The position numbers and the translations under genes are program-made. A stretch of 7,320 nt of DNA from an uncultured Oscillospiraceae bacterium (lineage in GTDB: Bacteria > Bacillota > Clostridia > Oscillospirales > Oscillospiraceae): the NCBI GenBank assembly GCA_900751035.1, contig CAADSF010000325.1, positions 1 through 7,320 of the forward strand. Direction: 5' to 3'. Of this stretch, positions 4,714 to 7,320 are shown one piece after another. Each line of letters opens with the position of its first letter. Position 1 is the stretch's first letter. The notes below the pieces were generated by a model, which was given only the letters and a program-made list of their open reading frames with translations, ran no database searches and was not told where the DNA came from.

Positions 4714-5124
4714 TTACTTCATGTACTTGTCTGCAGTGAAGCCGTACGGCAGCATCGCGCCGAGGGATTCGGCGACGTAGGTGCCGTCGCTGCGGCCCAT
4801 GTAGATCATGAAGCTGGGCTCGCAGAATTCCTGCATGACCTGGCGGCAGACGCCGCAGGGCGGGAAAATATCGGCGGCATCACCGTCCTTGCCGCCGACG
4901 ACGGCGATGGCGGCAAACTCCCGCTCGCCTTCGGAGACGGCCTTGAAAAACGCAGTGCGTTCGGCGCAGTTGCTGGGGCCGTAGGCCGCGTTTTCAATAT
5001 TGCAGCCGAGATAGACTTTTCCGCTCTTTGTCAGCAGCGCCGCGCCGACCGTAAAGCCGGAGTACGGCACATAGGCAAATTTCATCGCGGCAAGCGCCTG
5101 ACGGACAAGCTCTTCCGGTGTCAT
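4714..5124 (-). CDS. cdd: cytidine deaminase
   Basis: This 136-aa zinc hydrolase deaminates cytidine and deoxycytidine to uridine and deoxyuridine in pyrimidine salvage. It has the short homotetrameric architecture typical of Bacillus. YVPYSGFTVGAAL (residues 18-30) and GCNIENAAYG (40-49) line the nucleoside pocket. Zinc is held by C53 in NCAERTA and C90/C93 in PPCGVCRQ; E55 is the catalytic proton shuttle. Compared with B. subtilis Cdd the second cysteine pair is shifted by about four residues (GKDGDAADI loop). The frame is open further upstream to 5199, but homology begins at the ATG at 5124, with GGGAG 7 nt before it. It is the last gene of the operon, 22 nt after the deoB stop. Confidence 0.95.
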   Translation of the reverse strand: MTPEELVRQALAAMKFAYVPYSGFTVGAALLTKSGKVYLGCNIENAAYGPSNCAERTAFFKAVSEGEREFAAIAVVGGKDGDAADIFPPCGVCRQVMQEFCEPSFMIYMGRSDGTYVAESLGAMLPYGFTADKYMK

Positions 5125-5146
5125 GGGCGTTCTCCCTTCCTTCCTC

Positions 5147-6307
5147 TTAAACCAGCTCCGCAGCAAAGCTCCTCCCCGGCGTCTGGTACGGGACGCCAAG
5201 CAGCTCCGTCACGGTCGCGGCAATGTCGCAGAAGCCGGCGCGTGTGCCGAGATTGACGGGCTTTACTTTTTTGCCGAGCGCGATCATGGGGATATACTCG
5301 CGTGTGTGGTCGGTGTGCTTGAGGTAGCCGGGGTCGCAGCCGTGGTCGGCGGTGATGATGACACAGTCGTCGCCGTCGAGCTTTGCGAGCAGCTCCGGCA
5401 GCCAGGTATCGAATTCATGCAGCGCCTGCGCGTAGCCGTCCGGGTTCCTGCGGTGGCCGTAGAGCATGTCAAAATCGACGAGATTCACGAAGCACAGGCC
5501 GGTAAAGTCCCGCTCCGCGATCTGGAGCGTCTTTGCAAGGCCGTCGGTGTTGCCGGAGGTGTAGGTAAACTCCGTCATGCCGCGTCCGGCGAAGATGTCG
5601 TGGATCTTGCCGACGGCAATCATGTCCTGCCCGGCCTCGACAATGGCGTCGAGCATGGTCTTCGCGGGCGGCTCAAGCGAGAAGTCATGGCGGCGGGACG
5701 TACGCGTATACGGCCATTCGCCCTCAAACGGACGGGCAATGACGCGGCCCACGCCGTATTTGCCGACCAGAAGCCTCCGCGCGATGCGGCAGTATGCATA
5801 AAGCTGCTCAGGCGGGACGACAGACTCATGCGCCGCGATCTGGAACACGGAATCCGCCGACGTGTAGACGATCAGATCGCCGGTCTGCACGTGCTCGCGG
5901 CCATAGTCCTTGATGACCTCCGTGCCGGAATACGGCAGATTGCAAAGAACGCCCCGGCCCGTCTGCTCGGAAAACGGCTTCAGGATCTCCTCCGGGAAGC
6001 CATGCGGGAACGTCGGCAGCGGCTCCGGCGAGACGAGGCCTGCGATCTCCCAGTGGCCGATGGTGGTGTCCTTGCCGCGCGAAAGCTCCTGCAGGCGCGC
6101 GAGCGCCGCAGTGGGCTTGCCCGTTTTCGGCAGGTAGTCGACCCCGTCGAGGTTGCCGAGCCCCATCGAGATGAGGTTCGGCATGGCGAACTTCGGCGAC
6201 TGGCTGCACGTGTGCAGCGTATCGGCGCCGACGTCGCCGAAATCCGCGGCGTCCGGCTCAAAGCCGATGCCGCAGGAATCGAGAACGATCAAAAATACTC
6301 GTTTCAT
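5147..6307 (-). CDS. deoB: phosphopentomutase
   Basis: This 386-aa alkaline-phosphatase-superfamily metalloenzyme interconverts (deoxy)ribose-1-phosphate and -5-phosphate in the cytoplasm, linking nucleoside breakdown to the pentose phosphate and deoxyribose-phosphate pathways. The N-terminus IVLDSCGIG supplies metal ligand D10. T81 in GKDTTIGHWE corresponds to the phosphorylated Thr85 of the Bacillus cereus enzyme. The other Mn ligands are D280 and H285 (VDFDMLYGH), D321 and H322 (ITADHG) and H334 (TDHTRE). The substrate-binding cap domain lies about residues 100-215, including YTSADSVFQIAAHE. The length matches the family. The ATG at 6307 is 3 nt after the deoD stop, with GGAG within the last deoD codons as ribosome site, so translation is probably coupled. 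The + strand of this region is also open over a long stretch, an effect of GC-rich codon use rather than a second gene. Confidence 0.97.
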   Translation of the reverse strand: MKRVFLIVLDSCGIGFEPDAADFGDVGADTLHTCSQSPKFAMPNLISMGLGNLDGVDYLPKTGKPTAALARLQELSRGKDTTIGHWEIAGLVSPEPLPTFPHGFPEEILKPFSEQTGRGVLCNLPYSGTEVIKDYGREHVQTGDLIVYTSADSVFQIAAHESVVPPEQLYAYCRIARRLLVGKYGVGRVIARPFEGEWPYTRTSRRHDFSLEPPAKTMLDAIVEAGQDMIAVGKIHDIFAGRGMTEFTYTSGNTDGLAKTLQIAERDFTGLCFVNLVDFDMLYGHRRNPDGYAQALHEFDTWLPELLAKLDGDDCVIITADHGCDPGYLKHTDHTREYIPMIALGKKVKPVNLGTRAGFCDIAATVTELLGVPYQTPGRSFAAELV

Positions 6308-6310
6308 TGC

Positions 6311-7054
6311 TTATTTCTCCAGTTTCACAGCCGTCTCAAGCGCCAGCTTCATCATGTTGGTAAAGCCGTTCTGGCGCTCCTCGGCGGTGCAGTTTTCACT
6401 GCGCAGCAGATGGTCGGATACCGTGCAGATGGCAAGCGCACGCTTACCCGCGCGGGCCGCGTTCATATAGAGGGCCGCGGCCTCCATCTCGACGGCCATG
6501 ACGCCCATCTTCTTCCACGCCTGATTGCCGATCCAGCCGCCGGTCATGTCGCCGTCGTCGCCGTAGAAGCGGTCGGAGGACAGGATGTTGCCGACGTGAT
6601 ACGGCAGGCCCAGCTCCTTTGCCGTCTCGACGCAGGTTTCGAGCATATGAAAGTCCGCGATGGGCGCGAACGTGCCGGGCAGATGGTACTGGCCCGCCCA
6701 GTTCGAATCCGTGCAGGCGCCCTGCCCGATGACGATATCGCGCAGGTTGATGTTCTCCTGCATCGCGCCGGTCGAGCCGATGCGCATGATGTTCTCCACG
6801 CCGAACACGGTATACAGCTCCCAGGAGTAGATGCCGATGGACGGCATACCCATGCCGGAGGCCATGACGGAAATTTTTACGCCGTGATACGTGCCGGTAT
6901 AGCCGTGGATGCCGCGGACGTTATTGACGAGAACGGCGTTTTCCAGAAAGTTTTCCGCAATGAATTTCGAGCGCAGCGGGTCGCCGGGCATGAGAACGGT
7001 CTTGCCGAAGTCGCCGGGCTTGGCATTGATGTGCGGGGTCGGATAATTTGCCAT
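6311..7054 (-). CDS. deoD: purine nucleoside phosphorylase, DeoD type
   Basis: This 247-aa member of the hexameric (trimer-of-dimers) NP-I family splits purine nucleosides with phosphate into the free base and (deoxy)ribose-1-phosphate. Phosphate- and ribose-site residues align with E. coli DeoD (239 aa): H8, R28 in MPGDPLR, R47 in NNVRG, R91 in MRIGS, and VEMEAA with E191. The base-site aspartate is D214 (TVSDH), with R227 (EERQ) as its partner. The eight extra residues are mainly an N-terminal ANYP extension and a short GGWIGNQAW insertion near 172-180. AAAGGAG lies 9 nt before the ATG at 7054. It is the first gene of the - strand operon, and its product is the substrate of the adjacent DeoB. 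I see no convincing -35/-10 pair upstream. Confidence 0.97.
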   Translation of the reverse strand: MANYPTPHINAKPGDFGKTVLMPGDPLRSKFIAENFLENAVLVNNVRGIHGYTGTYHGVKISVMASGMGMPSIGIYSWELYTVFGVENIMRIGSTGAMQENINLRDIVIGQGACTDSNWAGQYHLPGTFAPIADFHMLETCVETAKELGLPYHVGNILSSDRFYGDDGDMTGGWIGNQAWKKMGVMAVEMEAAALYMNAARAGKRALAICTVSDHLLRSENCTAEERQNGFTNMMKLALETAVKLEK

Positions 7055-7145
7055 GAAAAATGGCTCCTTTCTATGTGTATGATGAGAAATCGGGAATATG
7101 CCGGGTTTTTCAAATTCGCAGAGCAGTACGGATTCGCCGCAGCCC

Positions 7146-7187
7146 TGTGGGGGCCGATGCCCACATCGGCCCGTTGGGAAGTTGCGA
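7146..7187 (+). repeat. REP-like hairpin repeat, copy A
   Basis: GGGCCGATG (7151-7159) and CATCGGCCC (7164-7172) form a perfect 9-bp stem with a 4-nt loop, followed by the tail GTTGGGAAGTTGCGA, which recurs almost unchanged after copy C (7306-7320). Short dispersed hairpins with the form GTAGGGG-CCG...CGG-CCCG are, from general knowledge, frequent between genes in GC-rich Clostridia. Confidence 0.7.
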
Positions 7188-7223
7188 ATTCGCCGAAGAC
7201 TCCCGTAAAATCAACATATTCTG

Positions 7224-7251
7224 CGGGCGGACAGAGTCGTCCGCCCCTACG
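7224..7251 (-). repeat. REP-like hairpin repeat, copy B (inverted)
   Basis: GGGCGGAC (7225-7232) pairs perfectly with GTCCGCCC (7239-7246) around a 6-nt loop. Read on the - strand the 28-nt unit begins CGTAGGGG and matches copy C at 26 of 28 positions. The shared tail seen after copies A and C is absent here. Confidence 0.75.
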
Positions 7252-7278
7252 AAGATACGGGGGAGATTAACGCCTTGC

Positions 7279-7320
7279 CGTAGGGGCCGACGACTCTGTC
7301 GGCCCGATGGGAAGTTACGA
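7279..7320 (+). repeat. REP-like hairpin repeat, copy C
   Basis: GGGCCGAC (7284-7291) pairs with GTCGGCCC (7298-7305) around the loop GACTCT. The unit begins CGTAGGGG at 7279 and is followed by GATGGGAAGTTACGA at the window edge. Copies B and C face each other across 27 nt and together form a larger inverted repeat with 28-nt arms. Confidence 0.75.

Larger units (their letters stand above)
7055..7320. other. intergenic region upstream of deoD with hairpin repeats
   Basis: This 266-bp non-coding stretch contains the deoD ribosome site and, from 7146 on, three GC-rich hairpin repeats. I find no credible gene and no confident promoter on either strand. The region continues past the window edge. 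Confidence 0.6.

Noticed and set aside
5125..5199. 25-codon upstream extension of cdd
   Set aside because: It runs into the deoB coding end, and the cytidine deaminase family begins at the ATG at 5124 with a good ribosome site.
7055..7150. sigma-A promoter for deoD on the - strand
   Set aside because: A TTGAAA is present, but no good -10 box occurs at 16-18 bp, so I could not support a specific promoter.
5123..7270. A 715-codon open frame on the + strand opposite deoB and deoD
   Set aside because: It is antisense to two clearly conserved enzymes, has no recognisable domains or convincing ribosome site, and its composition (many A, R, V, G, D, H) is what GC-rich codon use gives on the reverse strand.
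7146..7320. CRISPR array
   Set aside because: Only three short hairpin units, in mixed orientation, with irregular gaps and no uniform spacers.

Overview
The window looks like a chromosomal segment from a GC-rich member of the Firmicutes, class Clostridia, and most probably the Oscillospiraceae/Ruminococcaceae group. This is inferred from Firmicute-like Shine-Dalgarno sites, Firmicute-type protein families (136-aa tetrameric-type cytidine deaminase, Tn916-type Int/Xis) and short GC-rich hairpin repeats at the right edge of the kind that are scattered through such genomes. No rRNA, tRNA or CRISPR array is visible.

Layout. (1) 1-1392, + strand: the last 59 codons of a sugar kinase that looks like the FGGY family, overlapping by ATGA the start of a complete mannitol-1-phosphate 5-dehydrogenase family gene; together they are the end of a polyol or sugar catabolic operon. 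(2) 1393-about 4115: a visibly more AT-rich island that appears to be a minimal Tn916-like integrative element. It carries a possible 36-codon GTG-started ORF, a promoter with an overlapping palindrome, a leader terminator, a sigma-70 region-4-like regulator, a 67-aa Tn916-type excisionase, a terminator hairpin, a 415-aa Tn916-type tyrosine integrase with complete catalytic residues, and then a right-end block with boxes resembling the Tn916 integrase arm sites (DR2). No conjugation, replication, resistance or other cargo gene is present. (3) 4157-4615, + strand: a low-molecular-weight protein-tyrosine-phosphatase whose start codon lies in the second copy of a 13-bp direct repeat next to the right end of the island. 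(4) 4614-4700: back-to-back terminators between convergent transcription units. (5) 7054-4714, - strand: the nucleoside salvage operon deoD-deoB-cdd. (6) 7055-7320: the operon's upstream region with three GC-rich hairpin repeats, two of which differ only by a compensated base pair.

How the genes work together. DeoD phosphorolyses purine nucleosides to base plus (deoxy)ribose-1-phosphate, DeoB isomerises that to the 5-phosphate for entry into central metabolism, and Cdd deaminates cytidine and deoxycytidine to uridine and deoxyuridine. In the island, the sigma-like protein, Xis and Int form one transcription unit whose leader and xis-int gap each carry a terminator, which suggests tight transcriptional gating of recombination. 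The most interesting part of the window is this compact, cargo-free recombination module and its control region.
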